Below are positions 1 to 7,348 of a stretch of DNA of 7,394 nucleotides, piece after piece; within the stretch, counting starts at the first letter, position 1, and every line of letters starts with the position of its first letter. The position numbers and the translations under genes were made by a program. Below the pieces are notes generated by a model. It searched no databases, was not told the origin of the DNA, and was given only the letters and a program-made list of their open reading frames with translations. The DNA comes from an uncultured Alphaproteobacteria bacterium (lineage in GTDB: Bacteria > Pseudomonadota > Alphaproteobacteria > Rhizobiales > Hyphomicrobiaceae): positions 1-7,394 of the forward strand of contig CALFEM010000367.1 of NCBI GenBank assembly GCA_937950105.1, read 5' to 3'.

Positions 1-1
1 C

Positions 2-253
2 CTGACGGGCCTTGCCCGCATCACCTACGTACTGCTGCCGCGCGGGGCCTTCATCTTCGCCATCCACTCCATCGGCATCTACGTGTCTTCGGCCATCTCC
101 ATCGCCGGCTTCATGATGGTGTTCGGCCAGAACGGCAACACCGCGCTGGCGCTGGTCGGCATCGGCGTGCCGCTGGCCCTGTTCTTCATGTTCGAGAAGT
201 GGTTCCTCGTACCGCTGCCGAAGGGCCCGCTGGAGGCCATGCTCGGCTACTGA
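2..253 (+). CDS. Tripartite tricarboxylate transporter TctB-family protein, 3' end only
   Basis: The frame entering at base 2 stays open for 83 codons and stops with TGA at 251-253; its start is left of the window. TctB is the small, four-helix membrane subunit of tripartite tricarboxylate transporters, which import organic acids together with the large permease TctA and a periplasmic binding protein TctC. The visible part has two hydrophobic segments (about residues 16-40 and 46-66) and ends FEKWFLVPLPKGPLEAMLGY. A Phe-Glu pair followed by a VPLPxGP motif close to the C-terminus is typical of TctB. Full-length members have about 150-180 residues, so roughly half is missing. No tctA follows; the next gene is a TerC-family protein 117 bp on, so any permease gene must lie upstream or elsewhere. 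The family call rests on the C-terminal motif and hydrophobicity; the substrate is unknown. Confidence 0.78.
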   Translation: MTGLARITYVLLPRGAFIFAIHSIGIYVSSAISIAGFMMVFGQNGNTALALVGIGVPLALFFMFEKWFLVPLPKGPLEAMLGY

Positions 254-370
254 CGCCCCGCCGAAAGGCCAATGGAGCGCGCCGTCAAGCGCGCGCTACC
301 CCCTTGAGAAACTCGCTCGCGCCGTTCAGCGTGGGCGGCAACGCTGTACCCTCGACCAGGACCACAGGAC

Positions 371-1114
371 ATGCTGACACTTCTCGCCGCCGATCCGGGC
401 GGCCTGTGGCAAGCCGTGCTCACAGAACTCGGCCACGCCGTTTCCCTCGACTGGTGGCGCAGCCACATCGACGAGCTGATCAAGGTCTTCATGATCGACA
501 TCACGCTCGCCGGCGACAACGCCATCGTCGTCGGCATGGCGGCGTCGCAGGTACCGAAGGAGCAGCGCGGCAAGGTCATCTTCTGGGGCATCAGCGCCGC
601 CGTGGTCCTGCGCATCCTGTTCGCGGCGATCACGCAGAAGCTGCTGCTGATCGTCGGCCTCACCCTCGCCGGCGGCATCCTGCTGCTCTATGTCTGCTGG
701 AAGATGTACCGCCAGATCACCGGCGGCGAGGAGCACGATCTCGACACGGTCGAAGCCGCCGCCAACGGCGGCAGCGGGCTGTCGTTCTGGGGCGCCGTGA
801 CGCAGATCATCATCGCCGACGTGTCGATGTCGCTCGACAACGTGCTCGCAGTCGCCGGCGCGGCGGGCGAGAGCGAGCTGGTGCTGGTGGTCGGCCTCGC
901 TCTCTCCATCATCCTGATGGCGGTCGCCTCGCACTTCATCGCCCGCCTGCTGGTCAAGTATCCGTGGATCGCCTGGGTCGGCTTCCTCATCATCCTGTGG
1001 GTGGCGCTCGACATGATCTACCGCGGCTCGCACGAGGTGACGTGTCAGGCGTTCAACTTCGGTTGCTCGGAGGACCTGTTCCGGGCGGTCCTGCACCGGC
1101 TCGGACTGCGCTGA
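371..1114 (+). CDS. TerC/YjbE-family integral membrane protein (putative metal-ion transporter)
   Basis: A 247-residue polytopic membrane protein of the TerC family, closest in form to the YjbE-type branch. The two family signatures are visible: DITLAGDN at residues 43-50 and its internal-repeat partner DVSMSLDN at 150-157, each placing acidic and Asn residues within a membrane helix. Hydrophobic helices lie at about 39-58, 69-88, 92-112, 140-162, 168-190 and 198-216, with a polar acidic loop (GGEEHDLD) at 118-125. Characterised relatives (Alx, YkoY/YceF) take part in manganese export and metal delivery to exported enzymes; TerC itself was named for tellurite resistance. For this protein a role in metal-ion homeostasis is inference. 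The ATG at 371 has only an AGGA at 366-369, one base away, so translation initiation may be weak or the start may differ. A strong hairpin follows the stop. No metal-responsive riboswitch was recognised in the 117 bp upstream. Confidence 0.9.
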   Translation: MLTLLAADPGGLWQAVLTELGHAVSLDWWRSHIDELIKVFMIDITLAGDNAIVVGMAASQVPKEQRGKVIFWGISAAVVLRILFAAITQKLLLIVGLTLAGGILLLYVCWKMYRQITGGEEHDLDTVEAAANGGSGLSFWGAVTQIIIADVSMSLDNVLAVAGAAGESELVLVVGLALSIILMAVASHFIARLLVKYPWIAWVGFLIILWVALDMIYRGSHEVTCQAFNFGCSEDLFRAVLHRLGLR

Positions 1115-1143
1115 CGGCGCTCTGACGCGATCCCCGAACCAAC

Positions 1144-1181
1144 GAAGCCCGGCGAGCAGAACTCGCCGGGCTTCTGCGTTT
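1144..1181 (+). terminator. Strong hairpin terminator, probably bidirectional
   Basis: A perfect 13-bp inverted repeat, GAAGCCCGGCGAG at 1144-1156 and CTCGCCGGGCTTC at 1162-1174, with a 5-nt loop CAGAA, starts 29 bp after the TerC-family stop. On the plus strand it is followed by TGCGTTTC, a short U-rich tail. On the minus strand, where the DUF1127 gene ends 88 bp earlier, it is followed by GTTGGTTCG. Placed between two convergent genes, it can serve both. The stem is very stable, but the U-tract is poor on each side, so efficiency is inferred. Confidence 0.8.
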
Positions 1182-1262
1182 CGGCCTGAGTAGCAGCAGC
1201 GTCCACCTCCAAGGGCACGGGGGAGGGCGGAGGGTGGTGGCCGCTGCCGGGCCGAAAAGTCG

Positions 1263-1514
1263 TCAATGTGCGCTGCGGTCCGTCGGCTCGTCGTCCGGCA
1301 GGTCCCAGAAGCTGCGCGACGCTTCCCGCTCGGCATCGGCCCGGCTGACGCCGATGTCCTTGAGAGTGGCGTCGCTCAACGCCAGCAACTGCCGGCGCTC
1401 GCGATAGGTTTCGAAGGCCTTGCGCGCCCAGCCGAATACGCGGGTGACGCCAGTGACGCCGGTGCCGCGGAAGCGCCCATAGAGCGGGTTACCGCTTGTG
1501 ATGGTCGTGCTCAT
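1263..1514 (-). CDS. Small arginine-rich DUF1127 (YjiS-like) protein
   Basis: An 83-residue protein with a C-terminal DUF1127 domain at about residues 33-70: AFETYRERRQLLALSD, then LKDIGVSRADAERE and the FW pair at 69-70. This R-R-x-L, L-x-DIG-x-SR, FW pattern is diagnostic of the family. The first 30 residues are low-complexity and Gly/Thr-rich, and the tail is acidic. The start at 1514 is chosen because AAGGAG lies six bases upstream (minus-strand reading of 1521-1526); a longer frame from 1577 lacks such a site and runs through the promoter region. DUF1127 proteins are abundant in alphaproteobacteria, and studied cases bind RNA or partner proteins and affect RNA turnover, phosphate and stress responses. 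The function here is unknown. It is divergent from a LysR regulator whose likely operator lies about 100 bp upstream of this start, so LysR control is a reasonable inference. Confidence 0.88.
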   Translation of the reverse strand: MSTTITSGNPLYGRFRGTGVTGVTRVFGWARKAFETYRERRQLLALSDATLKDIGVSRADAEREASRSFWDLPDDEPTDRSAH

Positions 1515-1607
1515 GATCGTCTCCTTGTTTGTCGGTTCGGGATCGATCTGGCGGCACGATAGCCTTGGCCATCGCATTACAAAATCTAATATTCATTATG
1601 TTTCACA

Positions 1608-1620
1608 TCACGTTTCGTGA
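1608..1620. promoter_or_regulatory. Candidate LysR-type operator (T-N11-A palindrome) in divergent spacer
   Basis: TCACGTTTCGTGA fits the T-N11-A LysR box with perfect dyad symmetry; the palindrome extends to ATCACG-TTT-CGTGAT at 1607-1621. It ends 12 bp before the LysR ATG at 1633, where binding would block the regulator's own expression. It also lies about 100 bp upstream of the divergent DUF1127 start, a usual place for a LysR activation site. The surrounding bases 1575-1630 are AT-rich against a GC-rich background, and a second small dyad TAAT-ATTC-ATTA occurs at 1587-1598, a possible secondary half-site. The site is seen directly; binding is inferred. Confidence 0.62.
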
Positions 1621-1632
1621 TAGAAGAAATCC

Positions 1633-2526
1633 ATGAGACGCAATATCGACGTCGCGCTGGTGCGCTCGTTCATTGCCGTGCTGGAAACCGGCTCGGTCAC
1701 GGCCGCCGCCAACATTCTCGGGCTGACGCAAGCTGCCATCAGCCAGCAGATCAAGCGCCTCGAGGACCTGTTCGCCAACCCGCTGTTCCGGCGCGAGCAT
1801 CGCCGTCTGGTGCCAACCCCGTCGGGGGAGCGTTTCCTCGCCAGCGCCCGGCGCCTGATCGCTCTCAACGACGAGATCATGGAGGCGATGGCGGCTCCCG
1901 ACTTCAGCGGAGAAGTCCGCCTGGGCGTACCCCACGACATCATCTCGACCTACCTGCCGGCGGTCTTGCGCCGCTTCGACCGGGCATGGCCGCGCGTCAA
2001 CGTCACGCTCTACAGTTCCACCTCGCCGCTGCTGATCGAAAAGCTGCGGCGAGGCGAACTCGACCTCACGCTCACCACCGAGCGCGACTGTCCGCCGGAT
2101 GCCGAGCGGCTCGTACCGGATCAGCTCGTCTGGGCGGGCGCTCCGCGCGGCAGCGCGTTCGAGCGGCGGCCGCTGCCGGTCTCGCTCGGCTCCGACACGT
2201 GCATGTTCCGGCCGTATGCGCTGGAGGCCCTCGCCGGCGCCGGGCTCGACTGGCGTCCGGTCTGCCAGGTCAGCGAGATGGGTCCGCTGGTCGCAACGCT
2301 CGAAGCCGATCTCGCCATCGCGCCGATGATGCGCAGCGTGATACCGGCGCCTCTGATCGAACTGCCGGCGAGCGCCGGGCTGCCCGCGCTGCCGGAGTTC
2401 TCGATCAACCTGCGCCTGCGTGGCGACCGCTCGACCTCGGACATCGCCGAGGAGTTGGCGAAGGAGATCCGTGCCGGGTTCCAGCAGCCCGCGGCACGGC
2501 GTCAGCCGAGCGAGGCGGCGCAGTAG
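1633..2526 (+). CDS. LysR-family transcriptional regulator
   Basis: A 297-residue LysR-type regulator of normal family length. Residues 5-64 form the N-terminal winged helix-turn-helix: VRSFIAVLETGSVTAAA, then the recognition region LGLTQAAISQQIKRLE (29-44) and LFRREHRRLVPTPSGE (51-66). A linker helix at about 67-88 is followed by the effector-binding domain at about 92-285, beginning GEVRLGVP and containing LRRGELDLTL, the usual pattern for this domain. The inducer cannot be read from sequence. The ATG at 1633 gives a canonical N-terminus, though the upstream site AGAAG is weak. The gene is divergent from the DUF1127 gene and shares with it a spacer that carries a perfect T-N11-A palindrome, so regulation of itself and of that neighbour is the simplest reading. 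It converges, with a 28-bp gap, on the dihydrofolate-reductase-like gene; no hairpin terminator is visible between them. Confidence 0.93.
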   Translation: MRRNIDVALVRSFIAVLETGSVTAAANILGLTQAAISQQIKRLEDLFANPLFRREHRRLVPTPSGERFLASARRLIALNDEIMEAMAAPDFSGEVRLGVPHDIISTYLPAVLRRFDRAWPRVNVTLYSSTSPLLIEKLRRGELDLTLTTERDCPPDAERLVPDQLVWAGAPRGSAFERRPLPVSLGSDTCMFRPYALEALAGAGLDWRPVCQVSEMGPLVATLEADLAIAPMMRSVIPAPLIELPASAGLPALPEFSINLRLRGDRSTSDIAEELAKEIRAGFQQPAARRQPSEAAQ

Positions 2527-2554
2527 CGCGGCGGGCTATGTGGACGTTGATCTG

Positions 2555-2962
2555 TCAGGCGTCGCGCCCCGCGCCGACCAGCCACTTCGGATCGAACCAG
2601 CGGTCGGCAGCGCCGTCGTAGGGCAGTCGCGTGATGTCCCAGTGGCGGATGAAGGGCGCGTAGACATCCCACACCGGCGGGCCGCCACCGACGAAGACGC
2701 GCCGTCCCTTATAGCGTGCGAGAACGTCCTCGGGCTTCTCGTGCGAGCGGATCACGTCGATGGTGCGATCCTCGAACGCCCACTTCGGCACCGCGCCGAT
2801 GGTCTTTGGCCCCGCGATCAGAACATGCCCCTTGGTCTCGTAGAAGAAGCGCTCGACATCGGCGCGGAACTCGGGGCGCGGGTCGCCCTCCCACGGCAGC
2901 TCGCCGTGAAGGCCGAGCTGCCCGCGCATGCCGATGGCGCACATGGATCGAACGTCGGGCAT
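2555..2962 (-). CDS. Short dihydrofolate reductase-like protein
   Basis: A 135-residue protein with the dihydrofolate reductase fold signature: AIGMRGQLGLHGELPW (9-24), ADVERFFYETKGHVLIAG (34-51), GPKT (51-54) and VFVGGGPPVW (89-98) followed by DITRL (109-113). Classical DHFR reduces dihydrofolate to tetrahydrofolate with NADPH. Asp35 aligns with the catalytic Asp27 of E. coli FolA and LPW is kept. Two features are odd. The GRxT turn, whose Arg contacts the NADPH phosphate, reads GPKT. The protein also stops about 20 residues after the DITRL strand, so it lacks the C-terminal strands of ordinary DHFRs, which have about 160 residues. It may therefore be a divergent reductase rather than the housekeeping enzyme, and there is no thymidylate synthase gene beside it. 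The start at 2962 has a GAGAGG site 5 bases upstream; Met7 (2944) is an alternative. It is the last gene of the rplU-obgE cluster, 25 bp after the GNAT gene. Confidence 0.75.
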   Translation of the reverse strand: MPDVRSMCAIGMRGQLGLHGELPWEGDPRPEFRADVERFFYETKGHVLIAGPKTIGAVPKWAFEDRTIDVIRSHEKPEDVLARYKGRRVFVGGGPPVWDVYAPFIRHWDITRLPYDGAADRWFDPKWLVGAGRDA

Positions 2963-2987
2963 GTTCGCCTCTCTCTAGGTTGCTGGA

Positions 2988-3479
2988 TCACTCGAAGATG
3001 GCGAAGCCCGGCGCGAAGGCGACGTTGCCGAACGTCACCGATGGCCCGCGAGGATCGAGCGGCATCACCATGAAGTGCGGGCCCGAATACGCGCACTTGT
3101 AACCTGCCGCCGCCTCGGCAGCGAAGCCGAAGCGCGCGTAATACTCGGGATCGCCGACCACGAACATGGCCTCCCACGCCCCACCACGAACACGCTCGAC
3201 CGCCTCGGCGACGAGGCGCGCGCCGATGCCCTGGTTGCGCCGTCCGGCATGCACGGTGAGCGGTGCGAGGCCCAGCGCCGGAAACGGTGCCCGCATGGGT
3301 GAGAGCATGACGTGACCGACCAGCGTATCGCGGTCGAAAGCGACGAGCGCGAGCACCACGTCGCCTTCGTCGCGCAGCCGCTCGACGAGGTTGGCTTCGC
3401 TCGGCAGTGGAAAGGCTTGGAGCAGGAGCGCGCGGATCGCCGCGTAATCCGCCGGTGTCTCCTCGCGCACGGTCAGCAT
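2988..3479 (-). CDS. GNAT-family N-acetyltransferase (YhbS-like)
   Basis: A 163-residue acetyltransferase of the GNAT superfamily, of the type annotated as YhbS-like. It begins MLTVREETPADYAAIRALL, the usual first strand and helix. The acetyl-CoA pyrophosphate-binding motif A is RRNQGIGARLV at 80-90, preceded by the strand LAPLTVH (71-77). The segment VGDPEYYARFGF (108-119), with its paired Tyr and following GF, is typical of this subgroup. The protein ends with a short strand FGNVAFAPGFAIFE. The start at 3479 was chosen because GGGAG lies eight bases upstream (3488-3492) and the N-terminus matches the domain edge; earlier in-frame ATGs at 3494 and 3518 lack a good site, and the latter would overlap obgE. 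It follows the obgE stop by 26 bp and precedes the DHFR-like gene by 25 bp, so it is probably co-transcribed. The substrate is unknown. Confidence 0.87.
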   Translation of the reverse strand: MLTVREETPADYAAIRALLLQAFPLPSEANLVERLRDEGDVVLALVAFDRDTLVGHVMLSPMRAPFPALGLAPLTVHAGRRNQGIGARLVAEAVERVRGGAWEAMFVVGDPEYYARFGFAAEAAAGYKCAYSGPHFMVMPLDPRGPSVTFGNVAFAPGFAIFE

Positions 3480-3505
3480 CTCACTCGCTCCCATCGCATG
3501 CGGGC

Positions 3506-5054
<1,549 letters not shown>

Positions 5055-5058
<4 letters not shown>

Positions 5059-5663
5059 GCGCCCGCCCCCGCTTTCAGCCACCAGCTGCGACGCGGGCTG
5101 TGCATCACGTAGCAGACCACGTCCACCTCGCCCCGGCGCGCCTCGCACCACGTGCGGCGGGTGTCGCCCGTCGGCGTGAAGCCGAGCTTCTCGATGACGC
5201 GCGCCGAGCGTTCGTTGTCCTGCATGTGGCCGCAGGTGAGGAAACGGAACCGCTCTCGTTCGAAGCATTGGGCGATGACAGCCGCCGCCGCCTCCGTCGC
5301 GTAGCCCTGCCCCCAGTACGGCCGGCCGATCCAGTAGCCGAGTTCCGCCGAGCGGCGGTTCTCCGCCGGGACGAAGCCGATCATGCCGATCAGCGCGCCG
5401 GCGTGCTCGACGGCGTACACGACTTCGCCGTCGCCGATGGCGTCGATCCAGGCGCGGGCGTCGTGCTCGGCGTAGGGAAACGGGATGCGCGCCGTCATCG
5501 AAGCGACCGACCAGTCGCCAGCGAGCTGCGCGACGCGCTGGACGTCGGTGGCCGCGACGGGCCGCAGGCGCAAACGCGGGGTTGCGAGGCTCGCCGCGTC
5601 CGCATGCGCACGCGCGGCAAAGCGTGGCCGGTCGAGCCCGAGCAGTCGCTTCAGCGAGAGCAT
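5055..5663 (-). CDS. GNAT-family N-acetyltransferase (RimJ/RimL type)
   Basis: A 202-residue acetyltransferase, the first of two in tandem after rpmA. A basic N-terminal extension (residues 1-25) precedes the domain, which opens LATPRLRLRPVAATDV (26-41). The strand LIGMIGFVP (91-99) leads to ELGYWIGRPYWGQGYATEA (107-125), motif A with an aromatic-rich acetyl-CoA loop, and then QDNERSARVIEKLGF (148-162), the D-N-x-x-S segment followed by the usual LGF. The start at 5663 has AGGAG five bases upstream; an upstream in-frame ATG at 5735 lies beside a hairpin and lacks such support. It shares an ATGA overlap with the next GNAT gene. Sequence similarity to that neighbour is limited to the shared family motifs, so they look like ancient rather than recent duplicates. 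The substrate is unknown; acetylation of a ribosomal protein is possible given the context but is not shown. Confidence 0.89.
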
Positions 5664-5698
5664 CGCCACTCCTGCCTCCACATCGGCACCGACGACGA

Positions 5699-5724
5699 AA
5701 GGGGAGACGCTGCCGCCTCCCCTT
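5699..5724 (-). terminator. Hairpin between rpmA and first GNAT gene, possible attenuator
   Basis: Read on the minus strand, AAGGGGAG and CTCCCCTT form an 8-bp stem with a 10-nt loop (positions 5724-5717 and 5706-5699); the three thymines that follow the stem GC block are partly within it, then TCGTCG. It lies 48 bp after the rpmA stop and 35 bp before the next start codon. The T-tract is short, so partial termination is more likely than full; it would set ribosomal protein expression above that of the downstream genes. Confidence 0.45.
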
Positions 5725-5772
5725 CGCCAGAACAATCGGTGAGCAAAAGAGTACCGGAGGCGAGCGCCGCCG

Positions 5773-6042
5773 TTACTCCGCGGCCTCCGCCGGCGGCTTC
5801 ACCGAGACGTAGATGCGCCCGTTCGACTTGGTCTTGAACTCGACCGCGCCTTCCGCCTTGGCGAACAGCGTGTGGTCCGTGCCCATGCCGACGTTGACGC
5901 CCGGATGCACCTTGGTGCCGCGCTGGCGGACCAGGATGTTGCCCGGAATGACGTGCTCGCCGCCGTAGCGCTTCACGCCAAGGCGCTTGGATTCTGAGTC
6001 GCGGCCGTTCTTGGTTGAACCGCCTGCCTTTTTCTGTGCCAT
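5773..6042 (-). CDS. rpmA: 50S ribosomal protein L27 (bL27)
   Basis: An 89-residue ribosomal protein bL27, at the normal length of about 85-90. The family pattern is unmistakable: the N-terminal [15 protein letters not shown], then [21 protein letters not shown] (22-42), [17 protein letters not shown] (45-61) and GRIYVSV (75-81). The flexible N-terminal tail reaches towards the peptidyl-transferase centre in the assembled 50S subunit. It starts directly with MAQKKAGGS, so it lacks the short cleaved leader seen in Firmicutes. The start at 6042 has AAAGGA eight bases upstream. It follows rplU by 52 bp, the usual pairing, and is probably co-transcribed with it. The last residues (PPAEAAE) are an acidic, alanine-rich tail. 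Confidence 0.98.
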   Translation of the reverse strand: MAQKKAGGSTKNGRDSESKRLGVKRYGGEHVIPGNILVRQRGTKVHPGVNVGMGTDHTLFAKAEGAVEFKTKSNGRIYVSVKPPAEAAE

Positions 6043-6094
6043 GGATCAGGTCCTTTCAGGTCCGGTGTGGCTGCCGATCGCGTCCCGCGGGGGA

Positions 6095-6406
6095 TCAGGC
6101 GCCGACGATGGAAGTGATGCGGACCTTGGTCAGGTCCTGACGGTGACCGCGCTTGCGGCGCGAGTTCTTGCGGCGGCGCTTCTTGAAGGCGATGACCTTC
6201 GGGCCGCGCGTCTGCTCGACGAGCTCGCCGGTGACCCTGGCGCCCGAAACGAGCGGGCTGCCGACCTTCACGCCGGCGTCGCCGCCGACCATGAGAACCT
6301 CGAACTCGAGCGACGCGCCGTTGTCGCCGGCGAGGCGCTCGATCAGAATGACATCGTCCTTGGCGACGCGGTACTGCTTACCGCCCGTCCGGATAACTGC
6401 GTACAT
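6095..6406 (-). CDS. rplU: 50S ribosomal protein L21 (bL21)
   Basis: A 103-residue ribosomal protein bL21, full length. It opens MYAVIRTGGKQYRV, the family signature, with VGSPLVSGARVTGELVE (48-64) in the middle and a strongly basic rRNA-binding loop FKKRRRKNSRRKRGHRQ at 74-90, followed by TKVRITSI. It binds 23S rRNA early in 50S assembly. The start at 6406 is preceded by GAGGAG only two bases away by strict count, a close but strong site. It is the first gene of the minus-strand cluster that continues with rpmA and, after two GNAT genes, obgE. A good sigma70 promoter lies about 190 nt upstream, leaving a long leader that could carry control by the protein itself or by the ribosome. Confidence 0.98.
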   Translation of the reverse strand: MYAVIRTGGKQYRVAKDDVILIERLAGDNGASLEFEVLMVGGDAGVKVGSPLVSGARVTGELVEQTRGPKVIAFKKRRRKNSRRKRGHRQDLTKVRITSIVGA

Positions 6407-6590
6407 GGCTCCTCAACCCCGCTTTTTCGGGGCCCTTCTGTTGGCCGCGCCCTGTGGCGCCCTCCAGCCCGCCCGAGGGCGAGTTGCATGAGGGACTTGG
6501 GAGCCGGACCCCGCCCGGTGTTCCGGGGTTGGGCCAGGATGAGCCTCGGACAGCGCATTGAGCGCGCTCGGCAGGGTGCCGAACACGTTG
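6407..6590 (-). promoter_or_regulatory. Candidate structured 5' leader of rplU
   Basis: If transcription starts a few bases after the -10 box at 6597-6602, rplU has an untranslated leader of about 183 nt. Four inverted repeats lie in it, given in plus-strand coordinates: TCGGCA/TGCCGA at 6568-6582 with a 3-nt loop; ACCCCG/CGGGGT at 6508-6529; CGCCCTC/GAGGGCG at 6458-6481; and CCCCG/CGGGG at 6417-6432, which ends just before the ribosome-binding GAGGAG. Leaders controlling ribosomal protein operons, including L21 leaders, are known in other bacteria; I do not recognise a named class here. No convincing leader peptide was found. In GC-rich DNA some of these stems may be chance. Confidence 0.45.
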
Positions 6591-6596
6591 CGGCGG

Positions 6597-6625
6597 GTTA
6601 TCGATGGAACGGGTGGAATTGTCAA
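6597..6625 (-). promoter_or_regulatory. Sigma70-type promoter for the rplU operon
   Basis: On the minus strand a perfect TTGACA (6625-6620) is followed after exactly 17 bp by GATAAC (6602-6597), four of six matches to TATAAT. It is the best promoter-like sequence upstream of rplU. The -35 box lies in a near-perfect palindrome, AATTG-T-CAATT at 6617-6627, which also gives TTGTCA on the plus strand facing the Ntn-hydrolase gene; I found no well-spaced -10 box for that direction. Confidence 0.65.
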
Positions 6626-6715
6626 TTGCCTTACTGGGGGCCACGTACACTGGCAAGAGCTGCCGCCGCGCCAGTCTGCGCCGGAATACGCCTGCCGAAG
6701 GACCAGCCCGCGCAC

Positions 6716-7348
6716 ATGACCACCTCCACGCTCATCGCCGCCCGCCACGGCTCCGCTGCCGCCGCTTCGAGCATCCCGACCGCGATCCCCCTCATCGACG
6801 TCGGCGGCGATTTCGCGGTCGAGACGCTGCAGCGCGAGCCGGTGCGGGCGCAGGCCCTGCTCGACAGTGCCACACGCGGGGTGCCGCGCACCGCACTCAC
6901 CCAGCTCGACAGGGTCTCGCGGCAATGGCTGGTGCGCTGGAACAATGCTCACCTCGACGAGATCGACCGCGTCGCCAAGCTGCTGAACCGGCCGGGAGCC
7001 TATTTTCTCTCCGTCAACTACGAGTGGGGCTGCACCTGCCGCGTCGGGCCCTCGCCGGACGGCCGCAGCGCCCGCCTCGTGCGCGTGCTCGACTGGCGCA
7101 CCGCCGGGCTCGGCCGCTACGTGGTTGCCGCGCGGGTGGCGGGCGCCGCCGGGCCGTTCGTGACCATGACCTGGCCGGGCTACACCGGCGTACTGCAGGC
7201 GATGGCGCCGGGCCGTTTCTCCGCCGCGCTCAACCAGGCGCCGATGCGCAAGGCGGTCGGCTTCTACTATCTCGACTGGGCCGCCAACCGCCGCCGCGTC
7301 TGGTCGATGCCGCACGCGACGCCCGCCCACGTGCTGCGAGGCGTGCTG
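6716..7348 (+). CDS. Acid ceramidase-like Ntn-hydrolase family protein, 3' end missing
   Basis: The frame from ATG 6716 runs open for 211 codons to the adapter junction; no stop is reached, so the C-terminus is lost. The recognisable part is NYEWGCTCRVG (101-111), then LVRVLDW (121-127), VTMTWPGYTGVLQAMAPGRFSAALN (149-173, spread over two strands). This matches the layout of acid ceramidase and N-acylethanolamine amidase beta subunits: an Ntn nucleophile Cys in a C-T pair (Cys106 here), a Asp in the next strand (Asp126), and a G-Y-x-G-x-L plus P-G-x-F-S-x-x-L-N stretch. Those enzymes hydrolyse amide bonds of lipids after self-cleavage before the Cys. Substrate and self-processing here are inference. 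An upstream AAGGA at 6698-6702 is 13 bases from the ATG, rather far, so a later start is possible. No signal peptide is evident. It is transcribed away from rplU across a 309-bp spacer. Confidence 0.68.

Noticed and set aside
254..370. Manganese riboswitch (yybP-ykoY type) upstream of the TerC-family gene
   Set aside because: The region is short and I could not find the conserved paired loops of that class. A GC-rich inverted repeat AGCGCGC/GCGCGCT at 276-297 is present but has no T-tract and may be chance or a weak tctB terminator.
326..1336. Long open frame on the minus strand across the TerC-family gene
   Set aside because: It is antisense to a clear membrane protein, spans the strong terminator hairpin, and its translation is His/Arg/Asp-rich low-complexity text typical of shadow frames in GC-rich DNA.
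1515..1577. N-terminal extension of the DUF1127 protein by 21 residues
   Set aside because: The extension lacks a ribosome-binding site and covers the well-placed AAGGAG that serves the start at 1514.
6407..6489. Leader peptide beginning MQLALGRAGG upstream of rplU
   Set aside because: It has no ribosome-binding site, runs into rplU out of frame, and its composition matches non-coding GC-rich sequence.
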